From NCBI GenBank assembly GCA_001599755.1, contig BCHX01000001.1, positions 4,464,001 through 4,528,000 of the forward strand: a stretch of DNA of 64,000 nt, given 5' to 3'. Below, in pieces: positions 54,382 through 64,000 of this stretch (positions are counted from its first letter, which is position 1; every line of letters begins with the position of its first letter). The notes under the pieces were generated by a model. The model saw nothing but the letters and a program-made list of their open reading frames with translations, did not search any database and had not been told where the DNA came from. The position numbers were made by a program, and so were the translations under genes. This DNA is from Gliomastix tumulicola (lineage: Eukaryota > Ascomycota > Sordariomycetes > Hypocreales > Bionectriaceae).

Positions 54382-57300
54382 ATGGCAGAAGGCTCGCCAA
54401 GCGGTGAGCGGACGGGGGCGACGGAGCAAGACAGGCTTCTGTCGGAGCTCGCTCGCATTGAAGCGTTTATCGCTGAAGCCCTGGCCCGCGGTACACTTCC
54501 GATTGAAAAGGAGATCGAGGTCAGGGCGAAGGCCGCGGATGCATACTTGGGGGCTGGCACATTTCATTCCAATCAGACGGTCTTGCTCAATGCGATACGC
54601 CACCTGGAAACGATATTGCGTCGGATCCCGGAGACGTCCCGCGATCGACCACGGTTCCTCAACGACCTCTCAAGGGCCAAGTTCGAGCTGTACCATCAGA
54701 CCAATTCCATACAACCGTTGAATCTGGCTATTCTGTACGGGAAGCAGGCGAAGGAGCTGGCCATCGCTTCTGGAGCCCGGCAGCACGATCGAGAAACATA
54801 TCTCGACATCCTATCGAACTTGGGCTTCATACTAATGCACCGCTTCATACTCAGGCCAAGGCTGCGAGATGCCGACGAGTCTATCAGCTGCAAGCGCGAG
54901 ATACTCGAGATGGCCGAGAAAGGATCCGAGAAGTATTTCCTCGCGCTGAACAATCTAGCTTCATCGTATCATCGATTGTACGTCCGCGAGGGCCGCGAGG
55001 AGGACGATAAGGAAGCCCGGAGGCTGCTTCAGGAGCTTCTGTCGTCGACAGAGCCTGGCTCACAGCTCCATGATATCGCCGTCGGCCAGCTTGGCCTCTT
55101 CGCCTACGACAAGTTCAACAAGTCGGGTCTGCTGGAGGATCTAGACGAGGCCCTCGCGCAATGCAAACAAGGGTTTGAGTGCTTGCAAAGGGGGAACGAC
55201 TCTTGGTTGGAATTTCTCCAGTTGATTGTACACCTCTACACAGAACGGCGGCGCTACGCCCAGTCCGTTGAGGACACGGACAGTGTGGTTCGGTACTCTT
55301 GCCTCTTGTTTGAGTCGACCTCAGCCGGCCACGGCTCGCGCGGCGAAACGTTACTGAAGCATCTGAAGATTATCCAGCAATACGCACTCGAAGACGGACA
55401 GTCGATTGAGACAGTGGACAACGCACTAGACATGTGCCGGTCTGCATTCGCCCGAATGCCAGCTCAGTACGAAAACAAGGAGCGAGCCCAAGTAATTTAC
55501 ACACACCTGCTGTCTCAGCGCTACGTCTTGTCTAGCAACCTGGAGGACCTCATCTCTTTGTCGGTATATTCAGAGTCTATGATGTCCGATTATAATTCGA
55601 AGATACGCTCCAGTTTCGCCAAACAGCCCGTGCTGAACCCATGGGGCGCACCATTCGTCAGATGTCTCAAGAAGCTTTCTAGGGCATCGCCCACCGCTCC
55701 TATGCGTCGGCTGGCCGAGGAAGAGCTGTTTGGATCTTTCCTGTCATGCTTCGACTCCGATCCGGAAAAGAAGCAGTATGGTCTCGTTGCACTGGAGACT
55801 ACGTATCTTGAGAACGGAAAGCGGCTGGAAGCACTGGCTGCTGCCGCAGAGGCGGGCATCACACTCTCTGAGGACGAGATTGAATTGGAGACTACGAGGG
55901 CCCGAGGCGAGCGGACAATCAGTGATGTCGAGTTTCTGGAGAGGCTCTTTGGGCGCCCTTCCGAGTACAAGACCGAAGCAGGAGCACGTGCCTTGGCCGT
56001 GGACCCTGAGACAAGCAAGATCACGTTTGACTTCTCCCATCTGTTCGAAGAACTGCTGGGCTACGGAAGCGAGCCCTTGTCGCCCGATGAGTTCATCGCC
56101 AGAGAAGCGCGGATGGACAGGGAATCCCTGGAGAAGGCCCGCTCGGAGGGGAGACACCCCAACCCGCGCCTGTGCCACTGGTGCCGACGGCTCACCAAGC
56201 CGCTGCGTCCGGCCGGCGAGCACTTCGAGCTCAGTGCCGACCAGTGCATAGTGCCGACGCTGGGGGACTGGAAGATGATGCTGTACTGCAGGGGCGGATG
56301 CGCCGTCTGCAGCCTCGCCGCGTCGACGATCACGACGGCCGGGGGCGGGGGAATTCACCCGGCGTTCGCAAGCCTGGATGAGGAAGCGAGAGGCATCGTC
56401 ATCGAATCCAAGAAGCTCCCAACAGGGGAGACCGTTCTGAGAATCAACTGCGGGGTTTTATTTGCTGGCGAAGTAAGGGTGCTCACGGAAGGCAACTATC
56501 GCCGGGCACTGCGCCAAGGGTGGGAAGCAAACGAGGATGCCTCACTTCAAACCACTCTGAAGGAGCAAGGCGGGGCCGTCAAGGATGCAGACGGACAGCA
56601 AATCGACTTCAAGCGGATCGACGCATGGCTGAACGAGTGTGATCACAACCACGATTCGATCTGCAATCATCCTCGGCCTGGGAAGCGCATAGGAGGCAAC
56701 ATACCGCTGCTGTTCATCGATGTCATTCAGCAGCGTCTCGTGCATGGCACATCCAAGGACAAGTACTTTGCCCTGAGCTATACCTGGGGTCAGGTCGATA
56801 TGTGCAAGACGCTGGAGGACAACTATGAAGGGAGAAAGTATCCTCAGGCCCTATCCATCGTCCCATTCCCAAAGACTATCAGAGACGCAATGACTCTGGT
56901 TTCCTCTCTTGGAGTGCGCTTACTCTGGGTTGATGCCGTCTGCATCATACAGGATGACCCGGAAAACAAGGCCAGCGTCATACCAGATATGGATATCATC
57001 TATGGGAAAGCCTTTGCAACCATTGTGGCCTTATCAGCTACCGATGCCGAGTCGGGACTGCCGGGGGTAGCTCCTGGGACGCGCAGTCCTCAGCAGGTCG
57101 AGACTCTTAGCATCACACGTGGCAATGCAGATCTTGACTGCGACACGCCAGGGGAGGACAACGAGGTGGTCCATATCATCCGTACTCCCCGGCCCTTCTA
57201 CCTAGCGCTCCAAATGGCCAAGTGGAATACCAGGGGCTGGACGATGCAGGAACGGCTTCTCTCACGAAGGTGCATCTACTTCTCCTCCGAGACCGTCTAC

Positions 57301-58060
57301 TTTCAATGTGGGCAGTCGACCATGTCAGAAGCTGGTTTAGAGGAAGAGGAAGAGATCAGGACGGACCGCCCGTCTACTCCGACCAAGGACGAACAAAGGC
57401 TATGGAAAGCCAATCATGACAATCCCATCTCGAACCTCACCCACCTGTACGATCTTGAGAGCGGCCCACAGCGTTGGAAAGCCTTCGAAGTGTACAAAGA
57501 CCTTGTCCGAGGCTACTCCAAGCGAGAATTCACCTACAAGGCCGACATCTTGAGGGGTTTCGGGGGCGTCTTCGCGGTTCTCGACGACGAGCACATCCAA
57601 GGGTCGGGCGCAATTCCCAGCACGGCCTTGCATGGGCTTCCGAGCAGCATTTTCATCCACGCTCTGCTCTGGTCCCCAGCGGCGGCCAGGATGCCACGAA
57701 GAGGCGCGAGGCTCCCAACACAGAGTGACATGACGACGGGGACGGCGGACCCCAAATTCCCCAGCTGGGCGTGGGCTGGGTGGGACGGCCCGGTGGACTA
57801 TCCTCTCCTCGCGTGGGTGACTGAACCCGCGGAGCGTCCCACGCCCTTGATCCGGCGGTTCATTGTAGGAAGCCTGGAGATCTTCCCTGACAGCTGGGAG
57901 GAGGCTAAGTACTTGCTGGAAACGGGACAAGAGAGGTGGGATAAGACGCGTGCGTTCGCCCAGGCGGAGACAGACGCAAAGGACGCCCCGGGGAGCCGAA
58001 AGAGGACCTCGGAGGATGGCGGTAGCCAATCTAGTCCTACCATCGCAACTACATCCCAGA

Positions 58061-58097
<37 letters not shown>

Positions 58098-58758
58098 CGA
58101 CAACATGGACGATGATCGAAAGGAGGCGGCCCCCAAACCCTCCAAAGGGAAAGAAAAGGCCGTCGAAAAGGCACCGAAGTCGGGCAAGCTGTGGCAAGAT
58201 CCCAACACAAAGAAGCTCTGGGTCTTCATGTCCTTGGACGATAACGAAGCCCGCCAAAGGAGAGACCCTCCCGCACCAGAGAACGTGCTGCAGATGACCG
58301 GGCCAGTCGTGCCCCTCACTGCCTTCCGCGTCACGCCGAACAAGGAGTACCTAAGCTCCGCGACCAACATCCACGCTCAGAGTTCCCAGAGCGTGCGGCG
58401 CATCGTCGATTCGGACGGGCATCACTGCGGCCTCTATTGGGAACAGGGGGGCTACGAATGGGTGGGCAATGGGATTTCTACAGAGGCCGAAGAGAAGATG
58501 ATCTTGCTGGGCGTGTCCGCCTATGGAACGTGCTGGCGTCCACGGGAAGGGCCGAGTCGTGTTGAGGGACCGATAAGGCTGTTTGACAGCGATGCCTTCT
58601 CAGACACGGGACCAGGCAGCGGGCTCGTGATCGTGTTGGTAGTTGATCTGGAGGCGGGCTACGGGTCTTTGATTGGAGAGAGATGTACAATAGCCGTGAT
58701 CCATAGTATGGCATGGGAAAGGGCAGGACCTGTGGAAAGGGAGGTGAAGATCGCATAA
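54382..58758 (+). CDS. TPR-HET fusion protein with poly-Asp linker
   Basis: Intronless, 1458 aa from MAEGSPSGERTG; the frame extends 31 codons upstream, but that part is pyrimidine-rich leader. Residues about 30-490 are TPR-like repeats (for example LEDLDEALAQCKQGFECL) of the same flavour as those in the CHAT protein at the left edge. A Cys pair region, LCHWCRRL...CRGGCAVC (about 595-650), precedes the HET domain, as in many HET proteins. HET blocks: YFALSYTWGQ at about 795, LLWVDAVCIIQDD at about 846, then MDIIYGKAFATIVALSATD, and WNTRGWTMQERLL further on. FPSWAWAGWDG is present near 1130. A charged linker with 13 consecutive Asp (58063-58101) and a Lys-rich stretch splits the HET C-terminal region. 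A TPR sensor joined to a HET death domain parallels NLR-HET architecture; that function is inference. Confidence 0.9.
58063..58101. repeat. (GAC)13-type trinucleotide tract coding for poly-Asp
   Basis: Thirteen consecutive Asp codons (one GAT) in the TPR-HET gene. Length polymorphism between strains is likely, and the frame is always kept. Confidence 0.93.
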
Positions 58759-58796
58759 GCCTGTCCATCATATTTACTTGGTTTATAGTAAATTAC

Positions 58797-60693
58797 ATGG
58801 ACAAAGCGACCTCGAGCCTCTGGCCGCCTCTGCTCCAACGAAGGCCCCCATTCAGATCAGCCCCTCCTGATCCCGCAGCAGGCAATCACGAGCACGATGA
58901 GCAGGCAGCCGTCCCAGCGGCGGGGACACCTTCACCTGGTGGCAGCGCAGCCGCCTTCCTGGAGGCATCGACGCAGAAGTTCAAGCAGGGCCTGACCCGA
59001 GGCGCAGGCGACCGCTTCGGATCTCTCCTTGACGATGAGCAAGGCCGTTCTCGGTGACAATCTCACCAGGGACCTAAGCGATCGGAGACGGGAGTTCGTG
59101 GGCAAGGACAGCCTCTGCGAGCACTGCAAGCAGTTCCGCATCTCGGACTGGCTAACCGGCGGACTGCGCAGATACGTGAAAGATATCCCCAGGACTGTTC
59201 TCGATGCGATGGAAGCTGCTAAGGCTATGGGAGAGCGCTATCTCTGGGTCGACGCATTGGTAAGACCCTCCATCCCTTTCTGCTTTTCGCAGGTCAAGCA
59301 CGATCATCATTGACAGCCAAACACAGTGTAAGCTCCAAGAGACCGAAACCGATACGGCTGAAGTCAAAGAGAAAGCAAGACTGGAGACTCAGCAGATATG
59401 GATCGTGTCTACGGCGGGTGCCCTAGTGACGCTCGTAGCAGCCTCTGGAACCCACGCCAACGCCGGTCTTCATGGTGTCCAGCGCGACAATGAGTCGACA
59501 GAGCGCAGCATCCACCAGGAATAGGCTGAGATCCAGGGCATCCACCTCCTCGCGCCGTTGAGCGGTGGCCAGAACTTGGAGAGCACGCCATGACGTGCCG
59601 CGAGGACAGTCCCAGCGGAGACGCAGACGACGGGATCCGTCCGCTCCAGGCGCTGACCCCTCGAGCCGAGCCGGTTCACCGGCAGCGGTGCGGGGAGAAA
59701 CACGATCTGGGTCGACGGGAAGCCTGGAGACGGGACCGGGTTCGGGATGACGCATCTCGTGCGCTCCGGCAGGTTCTCCGAGTACATCAAGGCGGGTGCA
59801 GCAGTACACGCACAGGCAGCTGACGCATAGGAGCGACATTCTCCATGCGTTTGCAGGCCTGTCGAGTATCTTTGAGAGGAAGCTTCCAAGCGTGGTCGCT
59901 CTTCGGGCTCCTGGAGATCGTGCTGGATGTTTCTCTCCTGTGGCGGCCTGACGAGCAACTAAAGCAGCGGATCTGTGGCAGCAGCGAGGGCTTTCCAAGT
60001 TGGTCGTGGGCAGGCTGGGAGGGGGGCAGCCTACTATGATAAACCCCTCACGATTCGCCGGAACGGCGACGGAGTAATCACAGGGTATGCGACAAGTGCG
60101 CAGAACCAAGGGGAAGAAGGCATCCGCCCGCTGTTGCGCTGGCACATATGGAATGCAGGTAAGCGTTGCTTCGAGCCCATCAACGGCAACCGAGGGCGAG
60201 GCTTCCCCCGTGCCCAAGGGCGGATTCCCAAAGGAATGGGACAGCAACGCGTTTGGCGGCAATAAACACCCGCACCAACTCCTGCCAGAAGGCTCTGTCG
60301 ATCTTGACCTGCTGAGACCTTACCCATCTCATGTTCTCGACGAGCTCTATTAAGTCCTTCAGACTAGGGCCGCTCATTAATCAGGCTGGAAACGAGAGAT
60401 CCCAGTCATGTCACGTCATCCTGAGCGCAGACGGCATGCCCGCTGGGGCAGTAACGTTGGACGGCCCCGGCACTTTAGATGAAGATGGACATGGGCAGCG
60501 GCACGAGTTCATTGTACTCGCGGAGGCGCACCATCTATATAAGGACGGCCGGGTTGGAGAGTTTGAGGACTGCCTAGTTATGTTGGTTGTGAGGCTAGAG
60601 AACGGCATATACGAGAGATTGGGACTCGGACATGTCTCGAAAACACTTTGGGCCGCGGAAGAGCCGGAGATCAAGACAGTCATACTTGGTTGA
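58797..60693 (+). pseudogene. Decayed HET-domain gene
   Basis: Pieces of one HET gene appear in order on the plus strand but in different frames. They are: LCEHCKQF (about 59115), then VKDIPRTVLDAMEAAK and RYLWVDAL (about 59176-59262), a possible intron to 59329, KLQETETDTAEVKEKARL...AASGTHANAGLHGV, a stop at about 59523, SDILHAFAGLSSIFERKL (about 59832), FPSWSWAGWEGG (about 59995), and a C-terminal part ending at 60693 (EFIVLAEAH, CLVMLVVRLENGIYERLG). The block that should hold LSY.WG between LCEHC and PRTVLDA is missing, so there is at least one deletion plus stops and frame breaks. It lies 38 bp after the TPR-HET stop codon and probably derives from an independent or tandemly duplicated HET gene. 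Expression or function is unlikely, although a spliced fragment cannot be excluded. Confidence 0.72.
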
Positions 60694-61289
60694 GCCAAGC
60701 GATGTATTAGGCATATCAACTACTTGATAATAGGAGGCCGGAATAGTTCATTATAGCCAGTTACTGTGATGCACAAGGTTGTGCGGTATATTCTCCAATT
60801 CAGACCCTCGTCGGACAATCGTACCTCTCGGCTGTTGTGATGATGGATCTCTGCGCACTTGACACTAAAGCATCTATCTATATAACACTCACTCAAAGTA
60901 TTTCTTAATTCAGAATCACGCTGGCAAGCTTCCGTTGGCTAATTTTAATCAGCTCTTTACCAGAGCTTGATCGTCTACAATATAGCGGACTCTTCCAGAG
61001 TTAGACAGAATTCACCGAGGCAGAACTTCCATGAACATATCGTGAGTAAAATCAATTGCGCTACACCTTCAAGGCAGACTCAACCTGCACAGCCACAGTA
61101 TAAACTACCCGCTAAAACTTGTCTGTAAATACACATAGTAAATAGCTGCCACTGCAGAGCTGGCCCGCTCGGCCAGTGTATCCAAAATCGTCTTTACTAT
61201 CCATCAGTCGTATATGCATATCATTTTTGCGTGTCCAATCTCTCAACGTCACCACCATCGTTTCCCCTTTTGTGTAAGGTTCCGCTGCT
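60694..61289. other. Intergenic region without a supported gene
   Basis: 0.6 kb between the HET relic and the protease stop codon, AT-rich relative to the genes. Nothing supported. Confidence 0.55.
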
Positions 61290-62402
61290 TTAACCACGGA
61301 CGAGGGTAAGGCCGTAGGTGGAGAGGATGGGGTTCACGGGCTGGAAGTAAGTGGTACCACCAGTGCGGCAGTTGCCAGAGCCGCCGGAGGTGACACCCTG
61401 GGCCTGGGCACCGGAGTAGAAGGAGCCGCCGGAGTCACCGGGCTCGGCGCAGACGGAGGTGCGGGTGAGGCCGCGGACGGAGCCCTGGGCGTAGTTGACG
61501 GTGGCGCCGTACTGCTGGACGGTGCCGCAGTAGACGCCGGTGGTGGAGCCGGAGCGGCAGATGGAGGCGCCGATAGCAGCGACGGTGCTGCCGGAGACGG
61601 GGAGGGTGCCGCCGGCGTAGTTGTTGATGCGGCCCTGGAGGGTGTGGCCGGAGCCGGTGCGGACCCAGGCGTAGTCGGCGCCGGGGAAGGTCGAGCCGGC
61701 GAAGGAGCCGAGGGAGGCGCCGCCGGTGGTGGTGGTGGAGGCGCCGGAGCGGCCGCAGTGGCCGGCGGTGACGAAGCCGGTGGTCACGGAGAAGCCGATG
61801 GAGCAGCGGGAGCTGCCGCCGATGAGGTAGGCATCACCACCGCGGATGGTGGCGAAGGTCTCGGGGAGGGCCTCGACGGTGACGACCTCGAACTCGTCGG
61901 CAGAGAGGCCGACCTCGGCGGCCAGGGCCTCGGCCTCGGAGACGCTCTCGGCGAGGGCCTCAAGGACGACCTTGTTGGCCTGGACGTCGACGTACCAGGC
62001 GGCAACGCCGGAGGCGGAGCGCTTGATGGAGGCCTCCTCGGAGAAGAGGGCGTCGAGGGCCTCCTTGGCGGCCTCGAGCTTGGAGAAGCTGTTGGAGACA
62101 ACGATGGGGGTGGCACCGGCAGCCTTGACCTCCTCGGCCAGGGCCTCGTCGGTGACGGCAACGTTGATGCTCTCGCTGTTGTCGGCGAGCCAGGCACCGG
62201 CGAAGGCCTCGCCAGTGGAGGTCTTCAGGGACTCGATGACATCGGCAGCGACCAGCTCGCGGGCGACGCGGGCATGGGCCTGCTCGGCGTCAAGGCCGAG
62301 GTCGCGCTTCATGGCCACGAGCATGTCGGGGTGAAGGCTGGGGGCGGCAGCCACAAGGGGCGCGGCGGTGGCAACGAGGCCGAGGAACTTGGTGAGCTCC
62401 AT
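61290..62402 (-). CDS. Secreted S1 serine protease, streptogrisin/alpha-lytic type
   Basis: Intronless, 370 aa from 62402 (MELTKFLGLV). Signal peptide at about 1-20 (ALA-type end ...VAAAPS). A pro-region of about 165 residues resembles the alpha-lytic protease/streptogrisin propeptide, which folds the enzyme and is then cut off, probably near 187-190. Mature catalytic triad: H215 in TAGHCG, D243 in GADYAWVR, S324 in GDSGGS. Six Cys (200-216, 282-292, 318-345) fit the three disulfides of this bacterial family. The enzyme should act outside the cell as a digestive or virulence-type endopeptidase. The family is mainly actinobacterial, with known fungal members thought to be laterally acquired. 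Codon use is extremely GC3-rich, giving long shadow frames on the other strand. The lack of introns agrees with a bacterial source. Confidence 0.93.
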   Translation of the reverse strand: MELTKFLGLVATAAPLVAAAPSLHPDMLVAMKRDLGLDAEQAHARVARELVAADVIESLKTSTGEAFAGAWLADNSESINVAVTDEALAEEVKAAGATPIVVSNSFSKLEAAKEALDALFSEEASIKRSASGVAAWYVDVQANKVVLEALAESVSEAEALAAEVGLSADEFEVVTVEALPETFATIRGGDAYLIGGSSRCSIGFSVTTGFVTAGHCGRSGASTTTTGGASLGSFAGSTFPGADYAWVRTGSGHTLQGRINNYAGGTLPVSGSTVAAIGASICRSGSTTGVYCGTVQQYGATVNYAQGSVRGLTRTSVCAEPGDSGGSFYSGAQAQGVTSGGSGNCRTGGTTYFQPVNPILSTYGLTLVRG

Positions 62403-62521
62403 TGCGATGGACAGAGGCGGGTGGGATGACCAGAGGGGGCGGAAGACAGGAGGCAAGATGATGCTGTGATGCTGCTGCTGCTGCTGGAAACTCTCAGGTT
62501 GAACGGGGACGAGGGCATCTA

Positions 62522-62527
62522 CTTATA
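62522..62527 (-). promoter_or_regulatory. TATA box of the S1 protease gene
   Basis: TATAAG on the minus strand, 120 nt upstream of the start codon, with a CAGCAGCAG-containing leader between. Confidence 0.6.
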
Positions 62528-64000
62528 CTCGTCCGGGCTCTACCATCACGACTTGTACTTGTCCTCGGCTTCTGATATCGATGCCTTGGACCGAGTCATG
62601 CCAGTCGTGCCGCACACCACGCGCCATCGTCAAAGGCCTCCTTCCCAATCCGCCCGGTGAAATGTTAGCCCAAGTATCATCCCTGGCCAGCGCTATCGTC
62701 AAAAGACCTCTCCAAACAAGTGCGTATCCCCCCCTTGGCGCGACGTGATGCCACCTCCCCGACAGGGAATGTGGGAGTCTGGGAGGACGAGTCGGCGGCA
62801 TCGGGGGCGGGAGGTTAAGGTAAGGAGATTAACAATTAAGCTTAGGGATATGAACATATTAAGCTTAGAAATGTTCCATTGTTCCAGTTCTAGAACAACC
62901 TGCTCCGGATCAGCCCATATCTCCAGGCTCGGCAGATGTTCACGCCAGATGCCGTTTCTGGCTCCTGGATCGGGCTATCGACGTCTTCGGCAGGTCGCCG
63001 GCAGCCGGTATTGGCACGCAATCTCATGTGGGGATCATCCTCCCTCCGATGGCTTGCGTCTCCAGCCAGCCCTGCGGGAAACCGTGCGGGCATCCCTGCG
63101 GTCCTGTGTGGTGCGTAGCCCGTTCTACTAGGGCCAGGAACTGAGACACTGTACCAGGAACCGTGTTGCAGTCAAGTCAAAATCACAACGCTAGTCATCC
63201 AAGTCAGCAGTACTCGCCACGAGCTCGCCCAATTGCCTCTCCAGGCTCGCATGATCAATGGTGGGCTAACAGGTGGGAGTAAAAGGGAAGGTAGAACTGA
63301 GCCGTGGCAACCCCTCACTTCGGTTTGGCATACATTATCTAGCACAGTTAGGTGTAACAGGAAGAGAGGCTAGACCGGGGAACTGACTGGGGTGCGAGGT
63401 ATATGCAGAAGGCGCTTAGTCGCGATATGGTGAGACTATTAGGAAAGAGGTAAGAAACGCGTTCCTTGGTATTGTGATTCTACGCCTATCAGAAGATCGG
63501 AGTTTCGTCGCCAAGATCGTCGTTTATGGGCGATGAGTCTTGGCAGTGACTTGCCTGAACAGGAAAGTATGAAACTAGAACTCATGCGGGGGATTCACTA
63601 GTGCCGGGCAGTCGATAACGGCTTCGCTACGAGGGAAACGACGACGACGAAGGAGCAGGCCTGGCTCGTGAGCCTCTGGGGCGCGCGTCGTTGAAGATGA
63701 GCAGCCGGGTGATAGTCCCGGATCAGCGTTTATGAGAGCTTGGGCCGTCCAGTGTCCCATGTGTTGACTTGCAGACGACGCCTTGTCTTTGCCGACTATC
63801 CGTCACATAGTTCAATACAAGAAGAAACAAGAAACAACAACAAGCAACTTCAATTGCGGCCACCTGCTGGAAGGTATCTCCGAACATGATGTCACTGCGA
63901 CTCCTGCACTCAAAAGTACTGCTTCATGTTATCCACGATGTCTGAAGGCGCAGTGTCTGCTGTGATTGCGATAAGGCGTCCACGTGGCCGAATATGGAAG
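62528..64000. other. Right end of window, no supported gene
   Basis: 1.5 kb upstream of the protease gene. Frames are short and without motifs. A repeated TTAAGCTTAG element occurs twice, near 62836-62845 and 62858-62867. No RNA gene seen. Confidence 0.5.

Noticed and set aside
57400..58257. 285-codon minus-strand frame opposite the TPR-HET gene
   Set aside because: Contains the reverse of the poly-Asp tract as poly-Val; no motif; shadow.
61644..62429. 261-codon Gly/Ala-rich frame opposite the protease
   Set aside because: Low-complexity shadow generated by GC3 bias of the protease gene.

Overview
The window looks like a chromosome segment of a filamentous ascomycete (Pezizomycotina, most likely Sordariomycetes; I cannot name the genus). 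The evidence is short introns (59-93 nt) with GT...AG ends and CTAAC/CTGAC-type branch points, HET-domain and NACHT-WD40 genes, multidomain PKS and NRPS genes, and an AT-rich retroelement carrying C-to-T/G-to-A changes typical of repeat-induced point mutation (RIP). I see no rRNA, tRNA or CRISPR.

Layout. 1-3568: 3' part of a TPR-CHAT (caspase-like) gene. 5036-5724: short fucose-lectin-like gene, two introns. 7734-8999: GT34-type glycosyltransferase, two introns. 11826-16059: a three-gene group in which two small Cys-rich paralogues (minus 11826-12149, plus 15412-16059) flank a kinase-like gene (12735-14009). 17950-26048: a structurally complete LTR retrotransposon on the minus strand, Ty3/Gypsy by its RT motif, with 227-bp LTRs and a 5-bp target duplication. 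It is wrecked by RIP and interrupted by a GC-rich solo LTR (18629-19106) with its own duplication. 26894-28630: protein kinase gene with two introns; a piece of a related LTR follows at 28667.

29450-32086 (minus): HET protein. 32316-40014 (minus): highly reducing PKS (KS-AT-DH-MT-ER-KR-ACP), three exons. 41563-47946 (plus): NRPS with order C-A-T-E-C-T. The PKS and NRPS are divergent across 1.55 kb and probably make one N-acylated amino-acid or peptide product; no tailoring, transport or regulator gene lies between them or at their outer ends. 48570-53522: NACHT-WD40 NLR-like protein. 54382-58758: TPR-HET fusion. 58797-60693: decayed HET gene. 61290-62402 (minus): secreted S1 protease of actinobacterial (streptogrisin/alpha-lytic) type.

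Overall this is an accessory region: a two-gene biosynthetic locus set among non-self-recognition and death-type genes (HET, NLR, TPR-HET, CHAT) next to a RIP-mutated transposon. The items most worth following are the PKS/NRPS pair with its A-less terminal module, the Cys-rich paralogue pair around the kinase-like gene, the TPR-HET fusion, and the polarity of RIP within the two LTRs.
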